A stretch of DNA of 64,000 bases from positions 44,953 to 108,952 of the forward strand of contig WION01000181.1 of the NCBI GenBank assembly GCA_015039365.1, in the 5' to 3' direction. The notes beneath the pieces are model-generated. The model was given only the letters and a program-made list of their open reading frames with translations, had not been told where the DNA came from and made no database searches. Positions 29,031-40,400 of this stretch are shown here, one piece after another (the stretch's first letter is position 1; each line of letters starts with the position of its first letter). The position numbers and the translations under genes were made by a program. Source of the stretch: Amanita rubescens. Lineage: Eukaryota > Basidiomycota > Agaricomycetes > Agaricales > Amanitaceae.

Positions 29031-31209
29031 ATCAACTACTTGCAGACCTTTCCAACATTGATCTACCTCCTTTACCTCCTATTAAACATTCTAGTACTTT
29101 CTTTACAGGCCAAGATAAGTACTTGCAGAAGTTGGAGGTCCATTTTACCTCTCAAGTTCAAACAGAAAGAATTTTTTTCCTATTGCATGGTTTAGGTGGC
29201 ATTGGCAAGACTCAGATTTGCCTTAAATTCATTGAAGAAAATTCTGATTTGTGATTATTTTACACATTAGTATAGTAATTCAAAATAACTGACATATTCA
29301 AGGTTCTCTGACATATTCTGGATTGATGCTTCTTCAGAGAAAAGTGTTGAATTTGTACTCACACAAATATCCTCAACCTACAGTACCTCACCTGATGGCA
29401 GACCCTCAGTCAGATCTGCTCTTGATTGGATTTCTCAAAGGCCCAACTTTTTGATGGTGTATGATAGAGCAGATGGACATTACTCAGTAGTTGAGAACTT
29501 CCTCCCACCAGGAAATGGAGGAAATATTATGATAACAAGTAGGAATATTGGGTTAAAGAGATTTGCATTGAGCAAGAACTCAATGGAAATTCATGGCATG
29601 GAAGATGAAGATGCTATTTCCTTGCTTTTGAAGTCAGCCATGCTTGATGACACAGATGATGATACCTATAATCTAGCCCAGCAGCTTGTGTCACAATTGG
29701 ATGGGATCCCTCTTGCCATTGACCAAGCAGGAGCATATATGCATTCCTGTGGTTGCAGCATTAATGGTTATTTGGAATTGTACACAAGATACAAGGACAA
29801 GTTAATGAGGGATACTCCAGGATTTAAGGGTGCTTCAGATTATGGGACATCTACATATGGGACATGGGACATTTCCATGAAAAAGATGGAGGATATGGCT
29901 GCAATGGATAATTCACAGGAATCTGTTGGAGCACAAAGTGCTATCAAGCTCATGAGGATCTTTGCTTTCCTAGACCATGCTAATATACCACAAGAATTAT
30001 TCAAAAATGCTGCTGAGAACTACATGAAAAGAAATATTGAGGATCATGTATATTTTGCATCATCATTGAGTTTGTTGGATGATGAAACTGTGTTCATGGG
30101 AAAACATGGAGAGTGGGACAAATTACAGTTTCTACATGGCATCCAGATTTTACTTTCATTCTCCTTTGTCAGGAGTCATAATCACCTGTATTCCATGCAC
30201 TTACTAGTAAATGCCTGGAGTAGGGACTGCATACCAAAAGCAGAAGTAACTGATCACTATTACAGAGCAAGAGCACTCTTGTCCTGTTCAATAGCTCTTG
30301 ACTGGAACACTGATGATAATTATAAATTCTGTCAATCACTTGCACCACACATTAGGTCAATTTTTTTGCATGAATTGGAATTAAAGTTGGACAGCAAGTA
30401 CTATGATGATGAATATGCAAGATTTGCACTTGTATTTGATCGTACTGGGAGCTGGGATGAGGAAGAACAATTGTTACATGTTGCAATTCATCAAAGAAAA
30501 ACAAAGTTTGGATCAGGCCACCCATCCACTCTCACTACTATGTCTGATCTGGCATTAACATACTGGAATCAAGGAAAGTGGGATAAGGCAGAGAAACTTC
30601 AGATGGACGTGATGAATGCAAGAAAAACAAACCTTGGATCAGATCACCCAGACACTCTCACCAGCATGGCCAACTTGGCATCAACATACCACAATGAGGG
30701 AAGGTGGGATGAGGCAGAGAAGCTTGAGATGGATGTGATGAATGCAAGCACAACAAAGCTTGGATCAGACCACCCATCCACTCTCATCAGCATGGCCAAC
30801 TTGGCATCAACATACCACACTCAGGGAAGGTGGGATGAGGCAGCGAAGCTTCAGATGGATGTGATGAATATAAGTACAACAAAGCTTGGATCAGATCACC
30901 CAGACACTCTCACTGCCATGTCCAATCTGGCATTAACATACTGGAATCAGGGGAAGTGGGATGAGGCAGAGAAGCCTCAGATGGTTGTGATGAATGCATT
31001 TAAAACAAAGTTTGGATCAGACCACCCAGACACTCTCACCAGCATGGCCAATTTGGCATCAACATACAGGAATCAGGGAAGGTGGAATGAGGCAGAGAAG
31101 CTTGACATGGATGTGATGAATGCAAGAAAAACAAAGTTGGGATCAAACCACCCAGACACTCTCACCAGCATGGCCAATCTGGCATCAACATACTTGAATC
31201 AGGGAAGGT
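29031..31209 (+). CDS. NB-ARC/TPR NLR immune-type receptor, 5' part (split by retrotransposon)
   Basis: A fungal NLR (STAND 'NB-TPR'). Fungal NLRs act in non-self recognition and programmed cell death. The first recognisable exon begins near 29031; an intron at 29251-29302 restores the frame. Motifs: STFFTGQDKYLQKLEVHF, P-loop LLHGLGGIGKTQICLKF, DIFWIDASSEKS, a Walker-B-like FLMVYDRAD, NIMITSRN (RNBS-B-like) and GIPLAIDQAGAYM (GLPL). A winged-helix-like region follows (LMRIFAFLDHANIPQELF). Then come six TPR units of 42 residues (about 30480-31209), consensus GSDHPDTLTSMANLASTYxNQGRWDEAEK. The frame is cut inside the sixth unit after NQGR by the Gypsy element (TSD AAGGT at 31205-31209). Upstream exon(s) with an effector domain were not resolved; an ATG at 28889 is a candidate. 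The sequence is visibly more AT-rich than its neighbours. Confidence 0.85.
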
Positions 31210-31634
31210 TGTTACGTTTGTTCGTTCACTGATAAGTAAAACCTATCAGGTACCGTGGGTTCCTCAAGGGAATTCCGGCACTTAAGAACGTTCAAAGAAT
31301 AAGAGTGTTATCGGATAAGTCCTCAAGGGAGCTTAGTAGACGATAACGAGACAGATTTTGACTGTTAAAACTAGACTGAGGTCTAGTCGTATATTTGCGT
31401 GATTTATATAGTACAGAGTACATACGCAAATATGGTAAGTATATATGCATGTGATAATGAAAACGGTTGCATGTGATAATGAAACGGTTAACATGTGAAA
31501 ATGAACATACATGTGATAAAGGTAATTGGCATATGATAAACGATGAATGTTCCGGAAGGAACGCATATGCAAATAACGGCATAGGAGGGATGATAAGATA
31601 AGAAAAAGACAGGCCATGACGTACGTTTGTAACA
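31210..31634 (-). repeat. Element A LTR (3' LTR in element sense)
   Basis: 425 bp, TGTTACG to GTAACA. It is identical to the LTR at 42602-43023 apart from one substitution (near 31501, T versus C) and a 3-bp TAG present only here (near 31337). Near-identity indicates recent insertion. Confidence 0.93.
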
Positions 31635-31649
31635 TAGCCCTTCTCCTAC
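31635..31649 (-). other. Polypurine tract of element A
   Basis: In element sense the sequence GTAGGAGAAGGGCTA directly abuts the 3' LTR, the expected place and composition for the plus-strand primer. Confidence 0.7.
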
Positions 31650-31691
31650 ATACGAAGTCCAATATTCACCGAATATTGAAATAATTTGTGA

Positions 31692-34600
31692 CTACGTGTC
31701 ACGGTTGTGTTCGGCGTCGCTGTCGTAGGTGTAAGAGTCTTCGTTTCCTTGCCAAGGGTGACGACGGCGACGCCGGTTATCGGTAAGACATTCTTGAAGA
31801 GTCGGTCGCTCCTCTCGTGTATTGGAAGCAGTCATGGTGGCGACAGGACGTAACTGTCCTCGTGTCGATTGGCCTCGACGATTTCCAAGGTTTCGTCGTG
31901 ATGGTGGGGGTCCGGTAGAGTTGGAAGTAAAACGGTTACTCGGAGGACGAGTATTTGTTCCTCGTCGTCTTCTTTCAATAAGTGGGGAAGGTTCGCCTTG
32001 CTCGAGTTGGGCGGAATCAATACTGGTAACCGGTGAAGCGGTAGCCATTCGTCGTTCGGGGATTTGTTCAAATGGTGTGGGCAGCGGTGGTTGAAATACA
32101 GCATCCAGATAAGCGGGAGGGGGTGTTTCTTCATGCACTGGTCCTCGACGTATTTCTCTTCGTTGATGGTGTGATGTGGTGTGATGTGGACCTCCGCACA
32201 TGTAACAGCCTTGGGTTCCAGGAATATCTTCTCCGTCGAAGGCTAGGTTATTCGGTTCAAATGATACTAACCGTTCAGCTGAGGGATCAGGTCCGTGTAG
32301 ATGAAAGATAGTGCGGCGTGTCGGGTTTTCAGGGATAGGGACATCGCGTCCTTCAATTGTATGTTCTGTTTGAAGTGCGATAACGGCGGCGTCTTGGTAT
32401 TCGTTGTTGGTATTGGGTCTATTAGGGTTACGATCATGTCTCCATACGAGATTGTTAATTGTCGTTTGTAGTTGTCGTAATATAGTCACATCCCAACCAT
32501 CAGGAATCATCATCGGGTTGAGACGGTCACTAAGGGTTCGAATACGTTCGAATGTAGCATTGACGGGAGTGCGGGGAAACACAGGACGTCCGTGCATCCA
32601 GGCCATGCCGGTGTCTAAAGCGGGCTGTCGTGTTGGTTGGATGAAATGATGACGATGTCCGGCAGTGGTGAGACGGGTTGCTTCCTCGAGGTATACATCT
32701 CCTCGTAGATCACAAAACCAATGAATATTATTCCAGATCATCAAAGTGATCCAGCGGTTGCGTTGCGGTTCTCGGAACCGGCGGGTGAGATTAATGATGA
32801 CGTTGACGAGGGCCATCAGATCAGGGCGAACATATCTATTCAAGATGAACAGATAGTTGTTGGCAAAGGTCCAGGACGTGAACAACGTCCAAATTCTGAA
32901 AAAGGCTCGTCGAATTATCGGATCGACGAAGGAGGGGATGGCGTAATGCGTCAAGATGACGTTTATGGCAGGAATGTCGGGTGCGGTGTAACGGATGGAA
33001 TCCTGTTACAGTGTGCAGCATGCTCCGAAGCTTTCTGAAGATGTCCGCCATTGATCATCCTTCAATCCGCTTTCTGTCCGCTTCCGTCCGCTTTCGATCC
33101 GCTTCGATCCGACGCGCGGGAATTCGTCGGAGTACGTCGGATGCGCGGGAATATGTCGGATTATGTCGGACCACAAGCGCATGGTAAGCGCATGGTAGTT
33201 ACTATAAGTACATGTCACATGTAGTCGTATACATCAGCTACGAACGAGAATCGGAGTTCCCTTCCCCTCAGATCAGCCTTAGCTTAAGTCTGTGCACTAT
33301 TGTGCATGGCACCTGCAGTGCTGGGTACAACCCAGAGCACATTGCAGTGTTTCAACTGGAGCCCACCTTTGGCGCGAACTCGCAGTCCTTGTGTCGCTCG
33401 TCCGCGAGCATGAACGTTCTTTCTACCCCTACCAAGGCCTACGTTTCACTCCGCCTTCCATCCGCCACCATCCGCCGCCATCTGCTCCTCACACTGCTCT
33501 AGAGTCCGCTCTGATGCAGGCCGCCAATGCCATCCCCTCTTGCTGCCCAACTTGCTCAATCGCTCCGATTCTGCTCCACCTCCGCCGCTGTTCCATTCAT
33601 TATGCATGCGGTCACTCCTTTAGCTCATCCGACACCTATACATGACCCTCTGCTGCCTCCGACGCTGCGCCTCAAATTTTGCAGCTCTGCCTCATGTATC
33701 CGCCCTTCCGCCACATGTTGACCATGCCTCATGTTTCCCCACACCCGCCAACCCTTATCCGACATGCTGCAGTCCACCAAATGCTGTCCACACTGCTCCG
33801 ACGCCTGCCCCCTGGCCAGCATTGCTCCTCCTCCTCCTTCCGACGCCAACTGCAGCTCCGACGCTCCGATTTTTTTCTTTTCTTCCCAGGAATAGGCATG
33901 TGGCATCCGCCACATTGATGTTTTAGCTTATCTTGATTGCGATCACCTCAATTTGTCTTGCTCCGCTCCGATCGGCTCCGATCTGCCTCAATCCGATCCG
34001 ACGCACATTTCTAAGGCCCACAGCTCCGCCGCAGTTTCGGAACCCTTTACCAGCCATTGACAGAACCTTTGCCATCGACATTCTTTAATACCGTATTGCG
34101 CCGACGGCGTCTCAGGAAACATCTTTATTAGCAGCCTCAATGCAAGGGGTCAGTGCTATTGATTGAATTACTGGGATGACCGCGATCGGGGGAGCTGCGC
34201 CCCTCCTCGCCTTGCTTTGGTATGCTTATACCGACGATTCCGCTTCCAACGATTCCGCTCTTTACTGCCTCCGACTTTCTACCTCTGTCAATGATGTTCC
34301 GCCTCCACCCTCCATCTACAGCTCCAACGCATCCGATTCCGCTGCAATTGCACCGCTTGCCTTACACCCATATGCAAACAAGTCACGATCCATCACTGAA
34401 ACACCTGTCAACACCCCTTTCCTTGCCAAACGACCGCTGACATCAATTCCACCATGCCGCCTTCGGAACCAACACCTATCATCATCGGATTGCACTGCCA
34501 CGATACTCCGCCATGTTCCGCCATCAATTCTGCCTTGTCAAGCATCTCTGCCTCTGGTCGCACTGACTGGAAGTCAGTATTCAAACTGGTGAGCGGATGT

Positions 34601-36283
34601 AACGGATGGAATCCTGTTACAGTGTGCAGCATGCTCCGAAGCTTTCTGAAGATGTCCGCCATTGATCATCCTTCAATCCGCTTTCTGTCCGCTGAAACGA
34701 TCAGAAGAAGGCCGATGCGGAAGTGCGTTCGGCCAAAGGGGCTTCGGAGGTCAGTCCTGGGGGTGCCTCGGAGGCAGAGAGAGTGCCGAAGACGAAGGTG
34801 AACGAGTGGAAGGTGTCCGAAGCACCGAGGAACGAAGGGAACGGAAGGAATTGAACTCGGAACGAAGCTGGGGTGATAATTCGCTAACTACAACTACATA
34901 CACAATGGTATATATACTACGGAGGCACGAGGTGACCATGTGATGAATCCTGCACCAAGTCCGAGGCCTGTGCGTGCATCCGAACACAAACGATCATCCT
35001 CCAGGATCGAGCATAGGCTCGGAGTGCTTCGGGGAGCTTCGGAAGGATTCGGAGATCGGTTCCAACGTAGCCGGAATCGGCTCGTTACACCGCTTCCGTC
35101 CGCTTTCGATCCGCTTCGATCCGACGCGCGGGAATTCGTCGGAGTACGTCGGATGCGCGGGAATATGTCGGATTATGTCGGACCACAAGCGCATGGTAAG
35201 CGCATGGTAGTTACTATAAGTACATGTCACATGTAGTCGTATACATCAGCTACGAACGAGAATCGGAGTTCCCTTCCCCTCAGATCAGCCTTAGCTTAAG
35301 TCTGTGCACTATTGTGCATGGCACCTGCAGTGCTGGGTACAACCCAGAGCACATTGCAGTGTTTCAGCGGGTACGTTGAAATTGTCGTCGTTGACAGAAG
35401 CGTGCTGAAATAGAAACCTAGGAATGGGTCCTTCGGCAGGGAGTCTAGGCACTGGGCTCATGGATCGAGCGTGGGTTTCCCTCATTAGATCCAACGGGGT
35501 GTAAAGGGGCCTTGGCGATGGGGTGTCTTCTGGGAAGACAATAGGGATCGAGATGGGATTGACGAGTCTTTCATTGATCTCGTCATCGATAGCAATATTA
35601 GCGGTAATGGTATCGATTTCGGCGGCAACAGCATTAGCGGCGGCAGAGATGGCGGCGGTGGTTGCGGCATTGGTGGCAGCGATGGTTCTTGCCCTTTCGA
35701 GGTAGTCGTTGACGAGTTCTTCATCGATAGGAGGAACTCCCAGGGTAAAGGCGGTGGCATTGAACATGAGTAGTCCTTCTCGCATGATCCGGATATCCTC
35801 AGGGGTGGTATCAGGACGTGGTCCGCGTGCGTAGGTGATAACCATTTGGTCTCTGGTGGCGAATACTTGAGCTACCATTTCCTGCATTTCAGGCGGCACA
35901 GGGGTATTAGGGAGAATAGCGTTCCCCATATCTGTGACGTTTCTCATTAGTTCTTCTATCGTAGAAGCGTTTGATGATGGGAAGGTATAGGATGAGTCAG
36001 AAGATGAAGAATCTTCTTCTCGTGGCATGAATTCCTCATCAGAAGGAATTATAGGGAACCATTCTGTACCGATGGATGTATAATGTAACATACAGATGGG
36101 AGGAGGAATTGGCAATGGTGCGGGTGATTCCTCTCTAGAAGGGGTCGGAGGGACGGTTTCCTCGACGACCGTTGAAGCGGCTGGAGTAGCAGCGGCGGAT
36201 AGGTTATCAATGGGAGAGGACATGGTTTCAAGAGCGGCGTTTTCGTGGTTTACGAGTAGTGGGGATAATTGCTGTAATTCCAT
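31692..36283 (-). CDS. Element A extra ORF (ORF3) downstream of integrase, split by element B
   Basis: The frame starts at 36283 inside the last 56 nt of pol, in a different frame, runs to about 35371, is interrupted by element B (32987-35366), and continues from 32986 to a stop at 31692. Without B it would be about 740 codons with an intact frame. The N-terminal third is rich in Pro, Ser, Glu and Ala with an Ala-rich helix (about 35700-35600). The centre has DPIIRRAFFRIWTLFTSWTF and NVIINLTRRFREPQRNRWI. The C-terminal part contains CYMCGGPHHTTSHH, which fits CX2CX4HX4H, a knuckle with His in the last position, followed by an Arg/Thr/Pro-rich tail. No signal peptide or membrane helix typical of an envelope protein is evident. 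I do not recognise the family; the knuckle suggests nucleic-acid binding. Confidence 0.75.
32987..33354 (+). repeat. Element B left LTR
   Basis: 368 bp from TGTAACGG to GTGTTTCA. It matches the right LTR once element C is removed from that copy, and a related copy (E) lies at 40584-40950. Confidence 0.9.
33355..34597 (+). other. Element B internal region
   Basis: 1.24 kb, rich in CTCCG/TCCGC-type short motifs and C-rich tracts, with only short ORFs. No protease, RT, RNaseH or integrase motif was seen. It probably only carries cis signals. Confidence 0.6.
34598..35366 (+). repeat. Element B right LTR, interrupted by element C
   Basis: The LTR halves are 34598-34692 and 35090-35366. After removing element C and one CCGC copy it is 368 bp, the same length as the left LTR. 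Confidence 0.9.
34693..35089 (-). mobile_element. Element C: solo LTR nested in element B LTR, TSD CCGC
   Basis: 397 bp, reading TGTAACGAGCC...GTTTCA on the minus strand, flanked by CCGC at 34689-34692 and 35090-35093. No internal region is present, so it is a solo LTR. The termini resemble B, D and E, and the first 20 nt resemble D most. Confidence 0.85.
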
Positions 36284-39200
36284 GTTGTTCCTTATATTCG
36301 TTTAAGGTCTCCTCGGAGTGTTCTAGGTTTTCCTCGGTTTCCCATGAATTGTCAGATGTCGGATAACCTTTCCATTTGACTAAAAATTGCCATTGGTTTC
36401 CTTTTCTTCGGTGCGAGACAATTGTCTCGATTTCATATTCTTCTTTGTTATCTATAAGGTCTGGGGTTGGTCTAGTAAAGTTTGGACCATGTGTTTCGTT
36501 TTCCTGATAAGGGGTAAGGAGTGAAACATGAAAAACGGGGTGAATCTTCCATCTTGAGGGAAGTTCAAGTTTAGCGGTGACAGGTCCTAAGATCTTTTCG
36601 ATCTTGAACGGTCCTTCTCGTCTAGGCGAGAACTTTCTTATTTGTCCTGTTTTCAGGTTTCGTGAGTCTAGCCATACCAAATCTCCTTCTTTAAATGTGG
36701 GAGATTTCCCTTTGACTCGTTGAGTCATTAGCTGTCTAGCTAATTCGTGCGCGGCAAGAGCTTCGTCTCGTATTTGCGTTAAGACCTTAAAGCGGTCTTC
36801 AGCGGCGGGTACGTTGATTCGTGGGAATGCTGTGGGGATAGCCACAGGCTCTATTCCAAACATGATTTCAAACGGCGTCATCTTGGTAGATTGATGTATC
36901 CGTTGATTGTGCGCGAATTCTGCTAGTGGCAGATGATCTTTCCATTGTTTTGGATGATCAACGCAGTATAACCGGAGGTAGGTTTCTAGCTCCTGATTGA
37001 GTCGTTCCGATTCTCCGTCAGTTTGCGGATGAAAGGCGGTTGACTTTCTATGATCAATTCCGAAGATTTTGCAGATTTCTTCGAAAACTTTGGAGGTAAA
37101 TTGTGGTCCTCTATCAGAAATGAGGGTTGTCGGTAACCCGTAGCGTTTGTAAACGTCGTTAATGTAGGAATTGGCGGTATCCATAGCGGTAAAAGATTTT
37201 TTGCATGGTATGAATATTACGCCCTTTGTTAAGCCTTGATCGACCACGGTCAAAACAGAATCAAAACCGTCGACAATTGGCAGATCTGTGATGAAGTCCA
37301 TTGAAACTTGTTCGAATGGTCGTGTGGCGTGGGATTTAATAGGCATCAAACCCGGTGAAACGTGTGAGAAGGGCGTGCGATGTACTTGTCCGCCCAAAGG
37401 GGTCCGAAGGAAAGGCTTAACGAATGGGATCGTACGGAGTACGGAGACGGAGGGTTCGACGGTGACAGAGTAAACCCGCAATGCAAACGGACGCAAGTCC
37501 GACGAAGATGCGTCGCAGCGGAAGATTGTCGGACAAGTGCGAAGGCGTACGACGGTGACGGAGTGAACCCGCGACGTAAAGGAACGTGAGTGCAACGAAG
37601 TTGCGACGGAGAGATATCAAACGGATGCGGAGGAGTGAAGGGCAGTATATTCGATGTCCATACAGTACAATGAAGCCGTATATAAACTAATATGCACGAG
37701 GCGCACTCACCGCAATCATCCTGAGCTCCTCCGATGGTCCGTGCGCGTATGCGGATTGCCTTGCTGTATGAATATGTCGAGTCGGCGGGTTGAGCCCTTG
37801 GCATCGTGTACGGGTGTCGAGGCGCGAAGGTTTAAGTGCGTCGGAATGCTCCGACGGATATCTCCGATGTCGGAATATCGGGCCGCGGATGCCTGCTGCA
37901 CAACGTAACCGGAATCGGTACGTTACACCGGTGTGATCGGATGTGTATTAACCTTCATTTGTTGACATAAGGCACAGCCTTCGACCCATTTAGATACGGT
38001 CGTTGTCATTCCAGGCCAATAATAGTCTCGGCAGATAAGCTCTAGTGTCTTTAAGCGTCCAGGGTGACCCATAACTACGGGGTCGTGATGTGACTTGATT
38101 ATTTCGTTTCGTAATTCTTCATTTTGAGGGATATAAACGCGTCCTTGATAACGAATGATGTCATTGTCTTTCTTCCAGTCGTTAAACTTGGATCGGAGGG
38201 GTATTTTTCCATGTTTAAGACCGTCAATTACAATTTTAGCGAATTTATCTTGTGGCAATAGTTCGGTGATTTTGTCTGCCCAAGATAAATTGATTGCAGC
38301 AATAACCATGTCCTCTGTGATCATGGTTTGTGGGATTTCTTTCGCTTTTGCTTCTTCTTCATTAATATGGTCAGGGCGTCTCGATAAAGCGTCTGCCTGA
38401 ATAAGTTTTGATCCAGGGACGTGTTCTAATTTGATATCAAACTCCGTGATTTCTTGCCACCAGCGTGACTGTCTGGCGGTCATCTTCTGCGGATGTTTGT
38501 AATATGATAAATTCTTATGATCACAGTGGATCATAATCGTGTGCGGGCTTCCTTTAAGAAGGTGTCTCCAGGTTTCAAACGCTTTCTTTATTGCTAATAA
38601 CTCGCGATCGTATACTTGATATCTTTGTTCGGTATTGCTTAACCGATGACTGATAAATCCGCATGGGTGCAGTTCTCCATCAGATCCCCGTTGTTTCAGG
38701 ACGGCTCCTACCGCCCAGTTTGACGCATCGGTCTCTAATAAAAACGGTTTCGTTGGATCTGGCATAACTAGAACCGGTTCTTCTAGGAATTTCTCCTTTA
38801 ACGTGTCAAATGCTTTCTGACATTCTGCATCCTATCGGAAGGGAACTGTTTTCTTCGTAAGTTCCGTGAGCGGAGCTACTATTTCGGCGTAGTTTCCTAT
38901 AAATTTCCTGTAAAAATTTGCGAACCCTAGAAATGACCGTATTTGTTTAACAGTTTTTGGTTTGGGCCATTTGCTGATTCCAGCGAGTTTTATGGGGTCC
39001 ATCATGATCTTTCCTTCTTTGACGATCATCCCAAGGAATTCGACTTCCTTGGCGACGAATTTACATTTTTCCAGTTTCAGGAACAGATCGTTTTCTTTCA
39101 GCCGTTGTAAGACTTGCTTAGTGCGCTCCCTCGTTTCTTCCTCGTTCGCTCCATATATCAACATATCGTCAATATAGACGACTAGCCATCCTTCGGCTAT

Positions 39201-40400
39201 CATGTCACAGAAGTATTCGTTCATCATCGTTTGAAATGTTGACGGTGAATTGCATAATCCAAAGAGCATTACAGTAGGCTCGAAGAGACCACGGTTCGTC
39301 GTGAACGCGGCTTTCCATTCGTCGCCTTTCTTTATTCGTACATTATTGTAACCCCATCGGAGGTCTAACTTGGAGAAGTATTTTGCTTTTCTTAGTTTTA
39401 ATAATAAGTCGGATACTAAAGGAAGGGGATAGGCATTCCGTTTCGTCCAGCTATTGATGTATCGGTAATCTTGGCAGGGTCTCAACTCTCCTTTTTCTTT
39501 CTTTGCAACGTAAAAGAAAGGAGACGCTTGCGGAGATTGTGATGGTCGAATATAACCTTTTTTGAGTTGTTCGTCGACCCATTTATTCATTAGCTGTTCT
39601 TCATGGATTGATAACGGGTAGTTCTTCGCCACTTTAGGTTTAAACCCTTCTTTCAGATCTATTGCATGATCCCATTGTCGTGAAATGGGAAATCGTTCCG
39701 ATGTTTGTTTATCAAAAACTTTCCTCCATTTGTCATATTCTGGGGGTAATTCCACTTTCGTAGATTTGTCTTCGTGTTCATGTGCGAGCGTTTGAGACGC
39801 TGATGTTTTCGCTTGGATCCAAAGGTGATCAGTCTCGAGATCTTCATCTTCATCTGCGTTCAATTCTTCTTCTTTCTGGATATACCGAAGATACATTTCG
39901 GTTTCTTCGTCGTAATCAAACGTAGTTTCTTCTTCCGGATCGATCTTCCTTCCTTCGGGGAATCTAACTGTTCCTTCAGACCAATCTATTCTGGGGTTGA
40001 TTTCTCGGAGCCAAGGTAATCCTAGTATCAGTCGTTGATCGCCTAGTCGTGTGACATAAAACCAGTCCTTAAACCGGTTGTCTTCAATGTTATAGCTTAT
40101 CTGGATTTTATACCGTATGTCTCCAGACTTGTTATTTGTTCCGTCCACATTTCGCACTGGGATGGGCTTCTTTAGGCGAGTGATTTCGTTCCAATTGACA
40201 AGTGAGCTGTCGACGAATTTTCCTTGCGCGCCTGAGTCGATAAGGGCTTTGGTTTCAGCGGTTTTCAGATTCGAACATTTGGTAATGGGAATGGTGATTT
40301 TATTTCTGGATATAGAAGACACTGTTACACCATTTATACATAATTGTTCGTCTTCAGAGACGACGGACGCTGATTTATCGTCGTCTTGTTCTAAAAACCC
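36228..40400 (-). CDS. Element A Pol: protease, RT, RNase H, integrase, chromodomain
   Basis: The frame is entered at 40400 by a likely -1 shift. Domains in order: aspartic protease (ALIDSGAQGKFVD, about 40240); reverse transcriptase with DLRWGYNNVRI, LFGLCNSPSTFQ and the catalytic VVYIDDMLIYG (about 39170); a TAG stop at 38832-38834 where FRWD is expected; RNase H (LETDASNWAVGAVL and HCDHKNL); integrase zinc domain HHCC (SHHDPVVMGHPGRL, CALCQQMK, about 37960); an interruption by element D; the integrase core (SMDFITDLP, ISDRGPQFTS, QTDGESERLNQELE: D-D-E); and the chromodomain (EYEIETIVSHRR, LVKWKGYPTSDNSWE), ending RKPRKRRS at 36228. The chromodomain places it with the chromoviruses. Confidence 0.92.
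37356..37927 (-). mobile_element. Element D: solo LTR inside integrase, TSD CCGG
   Basis: 572 bp with TGAAACG...CGTTACA ends on the plus strand, flanked by CCGG at 37352-37355 and 37928-37931. Excision with one CCGG rejoins the integrase reading NTHPITPG and LMPIKSHATRPFEQ exactly. In minus orientation it starts TGTAACGTACCGATTCCGG, similar to element C. Confidence 0.85.

Larger units (their letters stand above)
32987..35366 (+). mobile_element. Element B: short LTR element without retroviral ORFs, TSD GCGG
   Basis: Two LTRs (32987-33354 and 34598-35366, the latter enlarged by element C) flank 1.24 kb of internal DNA. GCGG is duplicated at 32983-32986 and 35367-35370. No gag or pol motif is found on either strand of the interior. 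Two bases after the left LTR, TGGAGCCCACC resembles a tRNA-type primer-binding site, and a purine-rich stretch (GGTGAGCGGA) precedes the right LTR, so the plus orientation is favoured. Best read as a non-autonomous (TRIM/LARD-like) element inserted in ORF3 of element A. Confidence 0.85.

Noticed and set aside
31292..31662. Two minus-strand ORFs of about 100 codons, repeated at 42684-43122
   Set aside because: They lie within the element A LTRs and exist in both copies only because the LTRs are duplicated; no coding motif.
33006..33218. ORF with TYSNYHALTMRLWSDIIRHI, repeated at 34994-35230 and 40530-40814
   Set aside because: It is the translation of the B/E LTR family; its recurrence reflects LTR copies, not a gene family.
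33355..34597. Possible CRISPR-like or minisatellite pattern of TCCGC motifs inside element B
   Set aside because: Motifs are short and irregularly spaced without conserved repeats; this is a eukaryotic genome.
36096..36305. ORF3 considered as a retroviral-type envelope
   Set aside because: No signal peptide, no membrane helix near the end, and a zinc-knuckle-like motif instead; not env-like.
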